Source of the DNA: G963422705 sp963422705
GTDB taxonomy: Bacteria > Poribacteria > WGA-4E > WGA-3G
Assembly: GCA_963422705.1 (NCBI GenBank)
Contig: OY730443.1
Location: 1,612,001-1,676,000 of the forward strand
DNA length: 64,000 nt
Direction of reading: 5' to 3'
A model generated the notes under the pieces. It made no database searches. It was not told the origin of the DNA and saw nothing but the letters and a program-made list of their open reading frames with translations. Made by a program: the position numbers and the translations under genes. Of this stretch, positions 19,033 to 28,169 are shown piece after piece; the first letter of the stretch is position 1; each line of letters opens with the position of its first letter.

Positions 19033-19674
19033 ATGACACAACAAATTCCCTTAGCCCTCTGCTTTCTTTTCGGGATAGTGATGATTCTCACCGAATTTAG
19101 CCCCCATTCATTCTCTCAAAAACTGTACGAAGAGATTGTGAATTGGGGACTCATAATTTCACCTTTCGCTTTGGTATTGGCAGTAGCGACACTGATTCAA
19201 ACCCACTGGGCACGGATTCGACACCGCGCGGAACATTGGCAATATAGTCTTTTTGTCTTCGCCGGTATCCTCATCATGGCGAGCCTCGGCATACCGACGG
19301 GCCCAAAAAATCCAGCCTTTGAATGGTTCTTCAATAACGTCCAAGTCCCAATGGACGCGACAATGTTTTCACTCTTGGCGTTCTTTATCGCATCGGCAGC
19401 CTTCCGCGCCTTTCGTGCCCGGACGTTTGAGGCAACCTTGCTGCTCATTACTGCCCTGATTGTGATGATGGGAAATGTCCCCATCGGGAACTCAATTTGG
19501 AATACGCTGCTATCTTGGACGCCCTGGGTAGACGGGGCATCAACCGCCCGACAATGGATATTAGATAACCCGAACCTTTCAGCACGACGCGGAATTATCC
19601 TCGGGGTAAGTCTCGGCGTAATTTCACAAGCAATCCGGATTATTTTAGGGATTGAACGTTCCTACCTGGGGTGA
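19033..19674 (+). CDS. Polytopic membrane protein of the DUF6754 cluster, unknown function
   Basis: A 213-residue protein with about six hydrophobic helices: ALCFLFGIVMILTEF, LIISPFALVLAVATLI, YSLFVFAGILIMASLGI, MFSLLAFFIASAAF, LLLITALIVMMGNV and GIILGVSLGVISQAIRIILG. The ATG follows a strong ribosome site (GAGGAGG). It lies 102 bases after the Fn3/DUF6754 gene and 12 bases before the next. No catalytic motif stands out. I do not recognise a named family. Confidence 0.75.
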   Translation: MTQQIPLALCFLFGIVMILTEFSPHSFSQKLYEEIVNWGLIISPFALVLAVATLIQTHWARIRHRAEHWQYSLFVFAGILIMASLGIPTGPKNPAFEWFFNNVQVPMDATMFSLLAFFIASAAFRAFRARTFEATLLLITALIVMMGNVPIGNSIWNTLLSWTPWVDGASTARQWILDNPNLSARRGIILGVSLGVISQAIRIILGIERSYLG

Positions 19675-19686
19675 GGAGATTAAGCG

Positions 19687-20502
19687 ATGCTTCAAAAACT
19701 TATGAATCTGAATCGACACGTTATCTTTATTTTCGTTGCGCTTGCTGTCCTCATTCCGACTTTAATCCCTATGAATCTTCCGATTACGGTACCCGAACAG
19801 ACGCAGAAACTGTACGATTATATAGATGCGCTTCCACCTGGTTCTACAATTATGATAGCGTTTGATTACGGGGCATCCTCTTTCGCAGAACTAGAACCGA
19901 TGGCAGAAGCCGTCATGAAACACTGCTTAGATAAAGGAATTCGCGTCATCGGCGTTACATTGATGTTTGATGCCGTGACGCTTGCCGATAAGCTCATGGA
20001 GAAAGTGGCAAAGGAAAAAGGGGCGCAATACGGCGAGGATTATATACTACTTGGATATCGCCCCGGGGGTACACAGGTTATTCTCGGCATGGGTAACGAA
20101 ATCGCACGTGTCTTTGAGAATGATTATATGGGAAAACCGCTCGATGAAATACCGATGATGCAAAATATTAAAAACTATGAACAAATTGAATTGCTTTTGG
20201 ACCTCGCTTCGGAAAGCACGGTAAAACAATGGGTTACTTACGCGAATGTGAAATATAACTTGCAGATTGCAGCCGGGGTTACCGGGGTACTCGTCTCTGA
20301 TATGTTTCCTTACTTACAAACTGGCCAGTTGGTAGGATTGATGTCCGGATTTTTGGGAGCATCTGGGTATGAGAAATTGATAAACGCCCCCGGGAAAGGT
20401 AAGGCGGGAATAAACACCGCATCCCTTGTTCATCTGTTAATCATCGGATTGGTGGTGATTGGCAATATCGCTTTCTTTGTTCAGAGACTGCGGGAGAAAT
20501 AA
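19687..20502 (+). CDS. Membrane-anchored protein with Rossmann-like domain, DUF6754 cluster
   Basis: 271 residues: an N-terminal membrane helix (HVIFIFVALAVLIPTLIP), a soluble alpha/beta domain with STIMIAFDYGASSFAELEPM, GIRVIGVTLMFDAVTLADK and DYILLGYRPGGTQVILGMGN, then hydrophobic C-terminal segments (LVHLLIIGLVVIGNIAFFV). The alternating strands and glycine-rich turns look like a nucleotide- or ligand-binding Rossmann-like fold, but no standard motif is complete. The stop is 4 bases before the next ATG, so coupling is likely. Function unknown. Confidence 0.75.
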   Translation: MLQKLMNLNRHVIFIFVALAVLIPTLIPMNLPITVPEQTQKLYDYIDALPPGSTIMIAFDYGASSFAELEPMAEAVMKHCLDKGIRVIGVTLMFDAVTLADKLMEKVAKEKGAQYGEDYILLGYRPGGTQVILGMGNEIARVFENDYMGKPLDEIPMMQNIKNYEQIELLLDLASESTVKQWVTYANVKYNLQIAAGVTGVLVSDMFPYLQTGQLVGLMSGFLGASGYEKLINAPGKGKAGINTASLVHLLIIGLVVIGNIAFFVQRLREK

Positions 20503-20506
20503 ATTT

Positions 20507-21172
20507 ATGGAACCTTTAGGTATCTGGGTTGCAGCACTTTTAACCCTCTGTATTTATAGTTTTCTTTACCGGGACAATCCGTTTTACCGATTTGCAGAGC
20601 ACTTATTCATAGGATTATCGGTTGGCTATAGTATCGTGATGGCCATTCATCAAGGGTTAATTCCGCTTGCTTGGGAGCCGCTCTGGGCAGCGATAACTGG
20701 AGAAGTACCTTCTACTGGAGAAAATCCACGGTGGGGTTTTTTTAATTTAATTCCAATTTGCATAGGACTCCTATTTTTCGCACGCTTGTCGCCTCGGCAT
20801 GCGTGGTTGATTCGGTATCCACTTGCTATCCTCATCGGGATTGGTTCCGGAATCGAGATTCCAAATGTGTTGCAAGCAGACATTTTTGCGCAAATACATG
20901 GTACGATTACCCCGTTTGGGAAAATAGAGACACTCAGTGCAATGGAGTTATTCGGGGCAATTCTCATGATTATCGGTGTTATTTGCACGTTGACATACTT
21001 CTTCTTTTCGGTGGAACACCGCGGGGCAATCGCCGGAATGTCAAAAATCGGTATCGCTTTTCTGATGATAGGGTTCGGCTCAGCCTTCGGAAATACAGTG
21101 TTGGGACGTGTTGCACTCCTGATTCAACGCGTCGATTTTCTCTTAAACGATTGGCTCGGAACGCTTTTTTGA
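20507..21172 (+). CDS. Polytopic membrane protein, last gene of the DUF6754 cluster
   Basis: 221 residues with about six hydrophobic helices (IWVAALLTLCIYSFLY, HLFIGLSVGYSIVMAI, LIPICIGLLFFARL, YPLAILIGIGSGI, FGAILMIIGVICTLTYFFF, GIAFLMIGFGSAFGNT). The ATG at 20507 follows GGGAGAAA and lies 4 bases past the stop of the upstream gene. An earlier in-frame ATG at 20459 would overlap that gene by 44 bases and is rejected. Function unknown; with the three upstream genes it probably forms one membrane assembly. Confidence 0.75.
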   Translation: MEPLGIWVAALLTLCIYSFLYRDNPFYRFAEHLFIGLSVGYSIVMAIHQGLIPLAWEPLWAAITGEVPSTGENPRWGFFNLIPICIGLLFFARLSPRHAWLIRYPLAILIGIGSGIEIPNVLQADIFAQIHGTITPFGKIETLSAMELFGAILMIIGVICTLTYFFFSVEHRGAIAGMSKIGIAFLMIGFGSAFGNTVLGRVALLIQRVDFLLNDWLGTLF

Positions 21173-21268
21173 AATCTGCATCATATTTCCGGATGCACGT
21201 TGTAGCGTGCAGATACCCGTATAAGGAATCAGTTCTATTTTCTTAGATAAGGCGGAGGATAACATTTC

Positions 21269-22111
21269 ATGAAACTTGGATACAGTACCTGGGGAATGCC
21301 GAACGTCCCTATAGACGCCGCGATTCACCACATTGCCTTCCTCGGGTTTGACGGCATAGAACTTACCATCATCCCGCGGTTCACCACAGAACTTAGCACG
21401 TTGGATGCCGCAGAACGGAAGCGGATTGCTGGATTGCTGAAGCAGTCCGACTTAGCCTTACCGGCAATTGCAGCGCACTCAAGTTTGATGGAAACTGAAC
21501 CAGAAACCCACGCACAAAATCTGTGGCGATTAAAAGGGGGCGTGGATTTGGCCATCGAACTCGCCCAAGGTGATGAATTACCCGCGGTTAATACCACCCC
21601 GGGCGGAAAACCGGAACAGTGGGAATCCAAGAAACATTTCCTCGCCGAACGGGTTGGAGAATTGGTGGATTACGCCGCAATGCGGGGTGTGACTATCGCT
21701 ATGGAACCACACATTGGCGCGATAATTGATACACCAGATAAGGTGCTTGAGCTTCTCGATATTGTCGATTCGCCATATCTCAAAGTGAATTTTGATATCA
21801 GCCATTTTGATATACGCGGCATGACAATTCAGGAAACGGTTTCCGCGCTAGCCACAGTCTCTGCGCATACACACGTGAAAGAACAGCGGGGACTTGCTCC
21901 AGACTTTGAATTTCTTATTCCCGGCGAGGGTTCTTTCGATTACGTTGCATATCTAAAAGCGATGCAGGCATCCGGTTATGACGGCTTCATCACGGCAGAG
22001 GTGAGTTTTATGGTGCAAGCACGTGACAATTATGAACCGTTTGCAGCAGCCGCGTTGTCTTATCAAACCCTATCTCAGGCTTTTATTGACGCCGGAATTG
22101 AACGGAAATAA
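21269..22111 (+). CDS. Sugar phosphate isomerase/epimerase-like TIM barrel protein
   Basis: AP endonuclease 2/xylose isomerase-like TIM barrel. Visible features are the N-terminal strand MKLGYSTWGMPN, FLGFDGIELTIIPRF, a metal ligand Glu in TIAMEPHIG (near residue 155), the VNFDISHFDIRG Asp/His cluster, AHTHVKEQRG, and the final GEGSFDYVAYLKAM then ITAEVSF with the last Glu. These match the metal site of the family. Probably an epimerase or isomerase on an uncommon sugar or inositol derivative. Substrate unknown. Confidence 0.85.
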   Translation: MKLGYSTWGMPNVPIDAAIHHIAFLGFDGIELTIIPRFTTELSTLDAAERKRIAGLLKQSDLALPAIAAHSSLMETEPETHAQNLWRLKGGVDLAIELAQGDELPAVNTTPGGKPEQWESKKHFLAERVGELVDYAAMRGVTIAMEPHIGAIIDTPDKVLELLDIVDSPYLKVNFDISHFDIRGMTIQETVSALATVSAHTHVKEQRGLAPDFEFLIPGEGSFDYVAYLKAMQASGYDGFITAEVSFMVQARDNYEPFAAAALSYQTLSQAFIDAGIERK

Positions 22112-22124
22112 CAGTGAAGCCTAA

Positions 22125-22274
22125 TCGCCCGTCTGTATTCCGACGCGCCTCAATTTGGCTACCGGGTGGTATCCGCATAATACCGGCGTTTGGAACAACA
22201 TGTAGAATCAGATGGCACCAGAAACCCCGGCATGGATGCAGGCGGTGCGTGATGCCAGCTACCGCAAATATTAG
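22125..22274 (+). pseudogene. Sulfatase gene relic, active-site region only
   Basis: Between the TIM barrel gene and mtaB, one plus-strand frame reads SPVCIPTRLNLATGWYPHNT, continues GVWNNM, has an in-frame TAG at 22203-22205, continues NQMAPETPAWMQAVRDASYR and ends at a TAG (22272-22274). This is the region of formylglycine-type sulfatases around the C-x-P-S/T-R modification motif (Cys at 22134-22136) and the following helix. There is no start codon, an internal stop and no downstream domain. After the last stop another frame may continue the homology weakly. It is a fragment of a lost or transposed sulfatase gene. Confidence 0.68.
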
Positions 22275-22318
22275 AGCGCCTTATCCAGACGCAGCTGAGA
22301 CACCCTTAATCAGCAATT

Positions 22319-23683
22319 CTATTCTGACGCCGAGCTTCGCGCATGTATGAATTGCCCGTCCAATCTTGTTAACTTAACTCGCAAAATGTGGTTGATGGTT
22401 GAAACAGGGGCATCGACTAAAACACGAAGATAGTTATCAGTAAAGCCCGCTAGCTGTTGTTTTTCTCCTTCCGTGCTGTCTTCAACTAACACGTCCTTGT
22501 CCTTTCCAAGCATGCGCCGCCGAAATACCGCACTTAGCTCCTCGCCTAGCTGAATCATGGCGCGGCTCCGCTCCGCCGAAACCTCCGGAGGAACCTGAGC
22601 ATCGTAGGTAGCAGCGGGGGTTCCTTTACGCGGGGAGTAACGAAACACATGCAGCTGACTGAACGCAATTTTCTTAACAAACCGAAGAGACGTTCCGAAA
22701 TCATCGTTAGACTCACCCGGAAATCCTACCATAATGTCCGTTGTAATTCCGACATCCTCTGTGAAAAGCGCACGTAATTTATCAACAAGATGAGAAAACT
22801 GAGCGGTTGTATAGCGGCGACGCATCCGCCGCAAAACGTTATCTGAACCCGATTGAAGCGGGATATGAAAGTGCGGCATACACTTCGGAAGTGCCGCCAT
22901 CCGTTCCGCAATAATATCCGGAAAATACATCGGCTCAATCGAACTGAAACGGATACGTGCGATGCCATCAATCCCATGAAGCCGCTCTAAGATTTCCGCA
23001 ATATCTTTATCTCTTCCAGTATCCAATCCATAGGCGCCCAGATGCACACCCGTGATGACAATTTCCTTCACCCCACTATTCGCAAGGCGAGCTCCTTCAT
23101 CTACGATGTCTGCGAGTGGGCGACTTGTCATTCTGCCCCGCACATAAGGAATAATACAATAGGTGCAGAAGGCACTACACCCATCTTGAACCTTTATCAG
23201 GGCGCGCGTTCGTTTTCCAGAATCGCTGACACCGCGACTAAATCGGGCATGTTCGCGGACAGCATCATGTTGCACAGGTTCTAACGATAAAAGCGAACGG
23301 TTTAAATTCGCCGCGTCGCGCGTTTCCTCTTGCTGTACAACCGGGTATATTGCATCTAGGTAATGTTGAAAGTCGGCTTTTTCACGGTTCCCGAACACAA
23401 CCGTTACGCCCGGAATTTTTTCAATTGCTTCCCGTTCGCCTTCGGCGTAACAGCCCGTGACAAGTACCTTTGCCTCCGGATTCTGCCGGATTGCCCGTCG
23501 AATGGATTGACGTGCCTTCTGAGCGGCAGCATTCGTTACAGTACAGGTATTGATGAGATAGAGTTCCGCCGGCGCCCTGCCCGAAACGATAGTATACCCG
23601 TTTCGGAGCAGCGTCTCCTGCATCGATTGCGTATCGTATTGGTTTACCTTGCATCCCATCGTTAGGAGTTTTGCTGTTTTCAT
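22319..23683 (-). CDS. mtaB: tRNA ms2t6A methylthiotransferase (MtaB family)
   Basis: Radical SAM enzyme that adds a methylthio group to t6A37 of tRNA. The N-terminal UPF0004 domain has the Cys residues of MGCKVNQYDT, INTCTVTN and VTGCYAEGE. The radical SAM motif C-x3-C-x2-C is CSAFCTYCIIPYVRG near residue 155. The MGCKVNQY signature separates MtaB from MiaB and RimO. A TRAM-like C-terminal region follows. 454 residues is normal. It is the last gene of a translation-related minus-strand block after rsmE. Confidence 0.92.
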   Translation of the reverse strand: MKTAKLLTMGCKVNQYDTQSMQETLLRNGYTIVSGRAPAELYLINTCTVTNAAAQKARQSIRRAIRQNPEAKVLVTGCYAEGEREAIEKIPGVTVVFGNREKADFQHYLDAIYPVVQQEETRDAANLNRSLLSLEPVQHDAVREHARFSRGVSDSGKRTRALIKVQDGCSAFCTYCIIPYVRGRMTSRPLADIVDEGARLANSGVKEIVITGVHLGAYGLDTGRDKDIAEILERLHGIDGIARIRFSSIEPMYFPDIIAERMAALPKCMPHFHIPLQSGSDNVLRRMRRRYTTAQFSHLVDKLRALFTEDVGITTDIMVGFPGESNDDFGTSLRFVKKIAFSQLHVFRYSPRKGTPAATYDAQVPPEVSAERSRAMIQLGEELSAVFRRRMLGKDKDVLVEDSTEGEKQQLAGFTDNYLRVLVDAPVSTINHILRVKLTRLDGQFIHARSSASE

Positions 23684-23725
23684 GGGTTTGGTATGGCTTA
23701 ATTTAGTCCTGCCTTGATACTCCTA

Positions 23726-23746
23726 TAGAATAGCGGTTCTATTCTA
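23726..23746. repeat. Perfect inverted repeat upstream of mtaB
   Basis: TAGAATAG (23726-23733) and CTATTCTA (23739-23746) form an 8-bp stem with loop CGGTT, between rsmE and mtaB. It may be an RNA hairpin in the mtaB leader or a protein-binding dyad; no T tract supports a terminator. Confidence 0.4.
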
Positions 23747-23789
23747 CGCTCTTTCGATATCCTGAATTCGTTCCGTTGGAATAATGTGC

Positions 23790-24497
23790 TTACCTTCGAT
23801 ATTCATAAGCAGCAACAGCAATCCCGGCAATGGCGGCGGTTTCCGCTCGCAATCGGCTCTGTCCGAGCGTCACGGGGATGCAGCCCTTCTCAACCGCACC
23901 CGCAACCTCTGCTTCTGTGAACCCACCCTCTGGCCCAACAAACAGTGCTAGTGATTCTACCCGCGGCGTACCGCGAAAAATCTCTTTGATGTGCAGCTCC
24001 TTTTCATGTGCACTGCAGATGATACTCAATGAAAACGTTTTTACCTGCTCAAGGCACCTCGCAAACGGCTGTACACTCACCAATTCCGGTAACCACGGGC
24101 GGTGGCACTGTTTTGCTGCAGAGATTACGACACGTTCCCAACGTTCAGAACGCTTTCGCCCCGGCTTTTTCAGCGAATGTTCTGAGTGCATCGGCACAAC
24201 CCGTGTTACACCGAGTTCCGTCGTCTTCTGCAGAATTAACGCCATCTTGTCATTTTTGGGTAAACTCTGAAAAAGCGTAAAGGACGGTGGAACCCGCGCA
24301 TGGAATTCGTGGCACACAAGTCGTGCGTTTTCTGGGCCAAGGACTTTCGCGAGGTAGACACTCCCTTCCCCGTCAATTATTCGAATTGTATCACCGGCTG
24401 TGATACGTAGCACGTTGCGAAAATGGTGACGTTCCACCTCCGGAATCGTGGCAATCTTATCGCACAAATGCGAAGGCGGAATGTAGAAGGTGTGCAT
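23790..24497 (-). CDS. rsmE: 16S rRNA m3U1498 methyltransferase
   Basis: SPOUT-class methyltransferase acting on U1498 of 16S rRNA. The N-terminal PUA-like domain includes VERHHFRNVLRITAGD. The knot domain has LPKNDKMALILQKTTELGV, ALFVGPEGGFTEAEV and the SAM-binding LGQSRLRAETAAI near the C-terminus. 235 residues is standard for RsmE. It lies 84 bases downstream of rpe and upstream of mtaB, in the same direction. Confidence 0.94.
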   Translation of the reverse strand: MHTFYIPPSHLCDKIATIPEVERHHFRNVLRITAGDTIRIIDGEGSVYLAKVLGPENARLVCHEFHARVPPSFTLFQSLPKNDKMALILQKTTELGVTRVVPMHSEHSLKKPGRKRSERWERVVISAAKQCHRPWLPELVSVQPFARCLEQVKTFSLSIICSAHEKELHIKEIFRGTPRVESLALFVGPEGGFTEAEVAGAVEKGCIPVTLGQSRLRAETAAIAGIAVAAYEYRR

Positions 24498-24581
24498 CGT
24501 TTTTTAACGGTTTGAGTCTGTCACTGTGGGCGCGTTGCCCATCGTCACTTTTTTCGGATTATCCGTCTGGGACGCTGATGA

Positions 24582-25280
24582 CTATAAATGTCCCAATTTT
24601 TTAATGACGTCCTCGGGATACGCGCTACCAAAGATAGCCGTTCCCGCAACCAAAATCGTTGCACCTGAACGTACAGCAAGTGGCGCGATTTCCGGCGTTA
24701 CCCCGCCATCTACTGATAGTTCAAGCGATAAGTGACGAGACTGAATCATTCTACCAAGGGACGCTATTTTTTCAAGCGTAACCTGTTGAAATTTTTGCCC
24801 GCCGCACCCTGGTTCAACGCTCATCGGTAACACCAAATCAAGCTCAGAAAGATACGGTACAATTGCCTCAACCGGCGTTTGTGGAGACAGTGCCAAACCT
24901 GCTTGAATACCACGCGTTTTAATGGCCTCGATGGTTGCTATCGTGTCATCGGCACTCTCAATGTGGAACGTAATGAAATCTGCACCTGCAGATGCGAGCA
25001 CATCAATGTAACGAAGCGGATGCATCACCATGATATGCACATCAAAAGGGACATCCGTCAATTTTCTAAGGGCAGCAATAGTTTGTGGACTGATGGCAAA
25101 ATTTGGAACGAACTCACCGTCCATGACATCAAAATGAAGCATATCTGCGCCGGCGCGGACAATCCGCTCAACTTCTTCCCCGAAACGGCTGAAATCCGCA
25201 GCTAACAGCGATGGCGCAATTTTAACCTTAAAACGTGATTTTCGGATAACCCTATTTGCTAAGGACAAAGCTGCTCCCAC
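24582..25280 (-). CDS. rpe: Ribulose-phosphate 3-epimerase
   Basis: Interconverts ribulose 5-phosphate and xylulose 5-phosphate in the pentose phosphate pathway. The TIM barrel motifs are KIAPSLLAADFSRFGEEV, LHFDVMDGEFVPNF, FDVHIMVMHP, SVEPGCGGQKF and LSVDGGVTPE, supplying metal and phosphate ligands. The usual phenylalanine of PGFGGQ is a cysteine here. The longest frame starts at a GTG (25280); family members usually begin about 17 residues later, so the start is uncertain. No ribosome site settles it. Confidence 0.93.
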   Translation of the reverse strand: MGAALSLANRVIRKSRFKVKIAPSLLAADFSRFGEEVERIVRAGADMLHFDVMDGEFVPNFAISPQTIAALRKLTDVPFDVHIMVMHPLRYIDVLASAGADFITFHIESADDTIATIEAIKTRGIQAGLALSPQTPVEAIVPYLSELDLVLPMSVEPGCGGQKFQQVTLEKIASLGRMIQSRHLSLELSVDGGVTPEIAPLAVRSGATILVAGTAIFGSAYPEDVIKKLGHL

Positions 25281-25539
25281 CTGTAATATCGGACATTTTT
25301 ATGCTCACCAAGATGCACAAACGCGCGCTTGCTCAAAATGTTAAGGAAGAATCTGATGATATTCGCGCACATGTTTATTGCTGTTGTAAATCATCGTCTA
25401 TTTCTCGGAAACCGGTTTTCAGAAATCCTCATGCCTCGTGCTCGGATTTTGCGTTAATGCGAATCCAGAAAGCAATGAGCAGAATGTATGCCGGTTCCTT
25501 TTGCGTCTTTCCTTTTCATGTCGTTTGGAATCGCGCTGA

Positions 25540-26517
25540 TTACCGATAACGATGCTCATGCAATTTCTTTCCATTTTCGTAAATAATCACTCGTACCTGT
25601 CCAAAAACCCGAATGGTCTGTTTTTCCAAATCGATAACGGTTCCGGGCGCATAATATCCATCAACCATAGTACGCTTACCGGAGTCATCCATAATAACAA
25701 TTTCGACATGCCGCGACACATTCCCCTCTTCACTAACGGTATGTTTGAACGGAAGGAGCCGTCCGGTGATATCCATTTCATCGCGTACACCGCTAACCTC
25801 AAAGATAATCAAGTCTCCACTTTGAATATGCACACCGCTTGCCGGTTTGTGTCTTATAATTCCGCCGGGTGGAATCTTAGGATGCGGGCTATACTGAATT
25901 TCAACAGTTAATCCGGCGGCTTCAAGAGCCGGAACAACCTCGTGGATAGAGTGGGTACGCAGTTCTGGTACCTGAATGTATTGCATAACCTTCCCAAGGC
26001 TTACTAATAGGTTCACAGCACTCCCGCGTGCCTGGCCGCCCCCTTCAGGCGGCGTTTGTGCAATCACGGTATCCGGTAGGTAACTTGCCGAATGAACGTA
26101 CGCAACTCGATTTGGACGGAATCCTGCGGTTGTCAGTGTATCACGTGCTGCATTCAATTGTTTGCCGATAACAGAAGGAACGGGTTCTAACTCAGCTCCT
26201 ATACTTACGGTGAGTTCAACGGCTTGATATGATTTGATTCTAAAGTGTGCCAGCGGTTTTTGGGCTACAATCTCACCTTTTGGTGCTTGATGACTTGCTT
26301 CCCGAATCGGAGCTGCGGCTCTAAGTCCTGCTTCATTGAGTAGCCGCACTGCCTCAAAGTAGGTTTTTCCGGTAACATTAGGGACAACAACCTCCTCTGT
26401 CCGGACCCAACGCGGAATAACCACAAAAACTGTCAATGCCCCACCTACCCCCACCAAAATGAGGCAGTAAAGTGAAACTTTGATGATTGCAAACAGCGTA
26501 TTGTTAATGCCTACCAT
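25540..26517 (-). CDS. Membrane-anchored protein with three PASTA domains
   Basis: One N-terminal membrane helix (IIKVSLYCLILVGVGGALTVFV) followed by three extracytoplasmic PASTA-like domains at about residues 42-108 (VVVPNVTGKTYFEAVRLLN), 110-176 (PVPSVIGKQLNAARDTLTTA) and 180-245 (IQVPELRTHSIHEVVPALEA), then a C-terminal beta-rich tail. PASTA domains bind peptidoglycan or muropeptides in kinases and penicillin-binding proteins. There is no kinase or transpeptidase domain here, so it may be a stand-alone sensor or scaffold. It lies between fmt and rpe, a place where PASTA proteins or PASTA kinases occur in other bacteria. Confidence 0.87.
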   Translation of the reverse strand: MVGINNTLFAIIKVSLYCLILVGVGGALTVFVVIPRWVRTEEVVVPNVTGKTYFEAVRLLNEAGLRAAAPIREASHQAPKGEIVAQKPLAHFRIKSYQAVELTVSIGAELEPVPSVIGKQLNAARDTLTTAGFRPNRVAYVHSASYLPDTVIAQTPPEGGGQARGSAVNLLVSLGKVMQYIQVPELRTHSIHEVVPALEAAGLTVEIQYSPHPKIPPGGIIRHKPASGVHIQSGDLIIFEVSGVRDEMDITGRLLPFKHTVSEEGNVSRHVEIVIMDDSGKRTMVDGYYAPGTVIDLEKQTIRVFGQVRVIIYENGKKLHEHRYR

Positions 26518-26589
26518 AGCTTCGGAATATGAGATTTAGACGTGTATTCAAGTGAATAGACGCCGCAAACCGATAAGGGTAATAAAGGG

Positions 26590-27525
26590 CTATAAAAACC
26601 GATTGCCTGTTCGTAATTGATAACCGTTAATAAAATCGCGCGCATCCATCTCTTTTTTGGTAGCTGGCTGAATTTTCAAAACTTGGAGTGTTCCTTCACC
26701 GGTTGCCACGAGTAGCGTCTGCCGATTTTCAATGTGTAGTGTCCCCGGCGGTACAGTTAACGTCCGCGGCTGTGGCAGACATTGCAGAATCTTGAGCCGT
26801 AAATTCTGCGATAAAAAGGTATATGCCCCGGGCCAGATAGCGGTGCCGCGTACAAGATTATGAATCTCCGTTGCCGGCTGCTGCCAGTTAATATGTCCAT
26901 TTTCTTTTGTCAAGCGTGGTGCATGTGTCGCATGAGCGTGGTTTTGTGAAACCGCGGCGGGCGGCCGATTCGGAGGCATTTCATTCAGAATGCGCACCAA
27001 TCGTTTGGCACCGAGATGCGCCAAGGTATCTGTTAGTGTTACAGCAGTATCCTTTAGCCCAATGTCAATCCGCTCTTGGCAGATAATATCTCCTGTATCT
27101 TCACCGGCATCGACTAACATCACTGTTACACCTGTCTCAGTTTCCCCGTTAATTAACGTCCATTGAATCGGGGCTGCCCCACGGTATTTCGGAAGCAGGG
27201 ATGGATGCAAATTAACCGTACCACACGGCGGAATATCCAGCATCGCTTGCGGAAGCAGCTGCCCGAAAGCGGCCACGACAATAATATCCGGAGCGAGTTG
27301 CTCTAATGTTTTAAGAAACCGAGCGTGTCTCACCTTCTCCGGCTGATAAACCGTTAAATTATATCGGAGTCCCTCCGCTTTGACGGGGGTAGGCGTCACG
27401 CGTTTCCCGCGTCCGCTAGGGCGTTCGGGTTGCGTGACAACACCGATTATTTCAAATTTGTGAGCCACCAGTGCTTGCAGCGTAGGAATCGCAAATTCAC
27501 TGGTACCCATGAACAAAATGCGCAT
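26590..27525 (-). CDS. fmt: Methionyl-tRNA formyltransferase
   Basis: Formylates initiator Met-tRNA with 10-formyl-tetrahydrofolate. The N-terminal domain has MRILFMGTSEFAIPTLQAL, the catalytic LHPSLLPKYRGAAPIQW region (His of LHPSLLP) and VMLVDAGEDTGDII with the conserved Asp. The C-terminal OB-like domain follows, including VRGTAIWPGAYTFL. 311 residues is typical. No def gene is adjacent; the neighbours are a small exported protein and the PASTA protein, all on the minus strand. Confidence 0.96.
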   Translation of the reverse strand: MRILFMGTSEFAIPTLQALVAHKFEIIGVVTQPERPSGRGKRVTPTPVKAEGLRYNLTVYQPEKVRHARFLKTLEQLAPDIIVVAAFGQLLPQAMLDIPPCGTVNLHPSLLPKYRGAAPIQWTLINGETETGVTVMLVDAGEDTGDIICQERIDIGLKDTAVTLTDTLAHLGAKRLVRILNEMPPNRPPAAVSQNHAHATHAPRLTKENGHINWQQPATEIHNLVRGTAIWPGAYTFLSQNLRLKILQCLPQPRTLTVPPGTLHIENRQTLLVATGEGTLQVLKIQPATKKEMDARDFINGYQLRTGNRFL

Positions 27526-27573
27526 TTCCTGTCCTGAAATCGATGGGTATATGAGCGTGTGGAATGTGAACCG

Positions 27574-28140
27574 CTAAAATTGAATTTGAACAAATTGCAC
27601 GGTTAGCCCGAGCTGCGATTCGCTTCCCCATCTATTTAACGCGTGCTCTAACGGCTTAAATCCCGTGCCTGTTGACGTCGCAATACCGTACGGAGAATGG
27701 TTCTCCAACAGATGAGCAATATCACTTTCTATCGGTTCATCCTGTTCAGGTGGAGGCGGGGGTTCCGGTTTCCGAATACGAGGTGCCCCTCTATCGACTG
27801 CCCGGGTGCGCCACCAATCCCACACCCCGATGAAAATTGATAATGAGACTGCCCCTATGCCGATAATACGATAATTCTGAGGTGTCAGCTCCGGTGCAAA
27901 CTTATTGACACGATACATTTTTATGCCACGAACAGCGAGGTAACTGTGTATTGCTGTAAACGGAACGGAACTCAATGTGATAATCTCAAACCGCCGCAGG
28001 GCACTCTCCTGATATCCTTGTGGGGCTGTCTCCGGTTCCTCCGCTGGTGGCCGGGCCGGGGTTTGCGCGTCTACGTGCGGTACTGGAAAAAAAATAAAAA
28101 CCGTGATGAGTACAAATACCGGAATCCTAAATTTATCCAT
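27574..28140 (-). CDS. Exported hypothetical protein
   Basis: 188 residues with a clear signal peptide (PVFVLITVFIFFPVPHVDAQ). A Pro/Glu-rich stretch follows, then one hydrophobic helix near residue 97 (YRIIGIGAVSLSIFIGVWDW), another proline-rich segment (RKPEPPPPPEQDEP) and a C-terminal part ending in a strand-like LGLTVQFVQIQF. The aromatic-ended tail and hydrophobic patches could suit an envelope protein. No family was recognised. It lies between lspA and fmt with short gaps, so it is probably part of their operon. Confidence 0.7.
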   Translation of the reverse strand: MDKFRIPVFVLITVFIFFPVPHVDAQTPARPPAEEPETAPQGYQESALRRFEIITLSSVPFTAIHSYLAVRGIKMYRVNKFAPELTPQNYRIIGIGAVSLSIFIGVWDWWRTRAVDRGAPRIRKPEPPPPPEQDEPIESDIAHLLENHSPYGIATSTGTGFKPLEHALNRWGSESQLGLTVQFVQIQF

Positions 28141-28169
28141 CTATGACTTCCCGATAAAAGCTACACGTT

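Noticed and set aside
25256..25549. Plus-strand frame between rpe and the PASTA gene
   Set aside because: Cys- and Ser-rich translation with no family resemblance, overlapping both flanking genes; judged non-coding.
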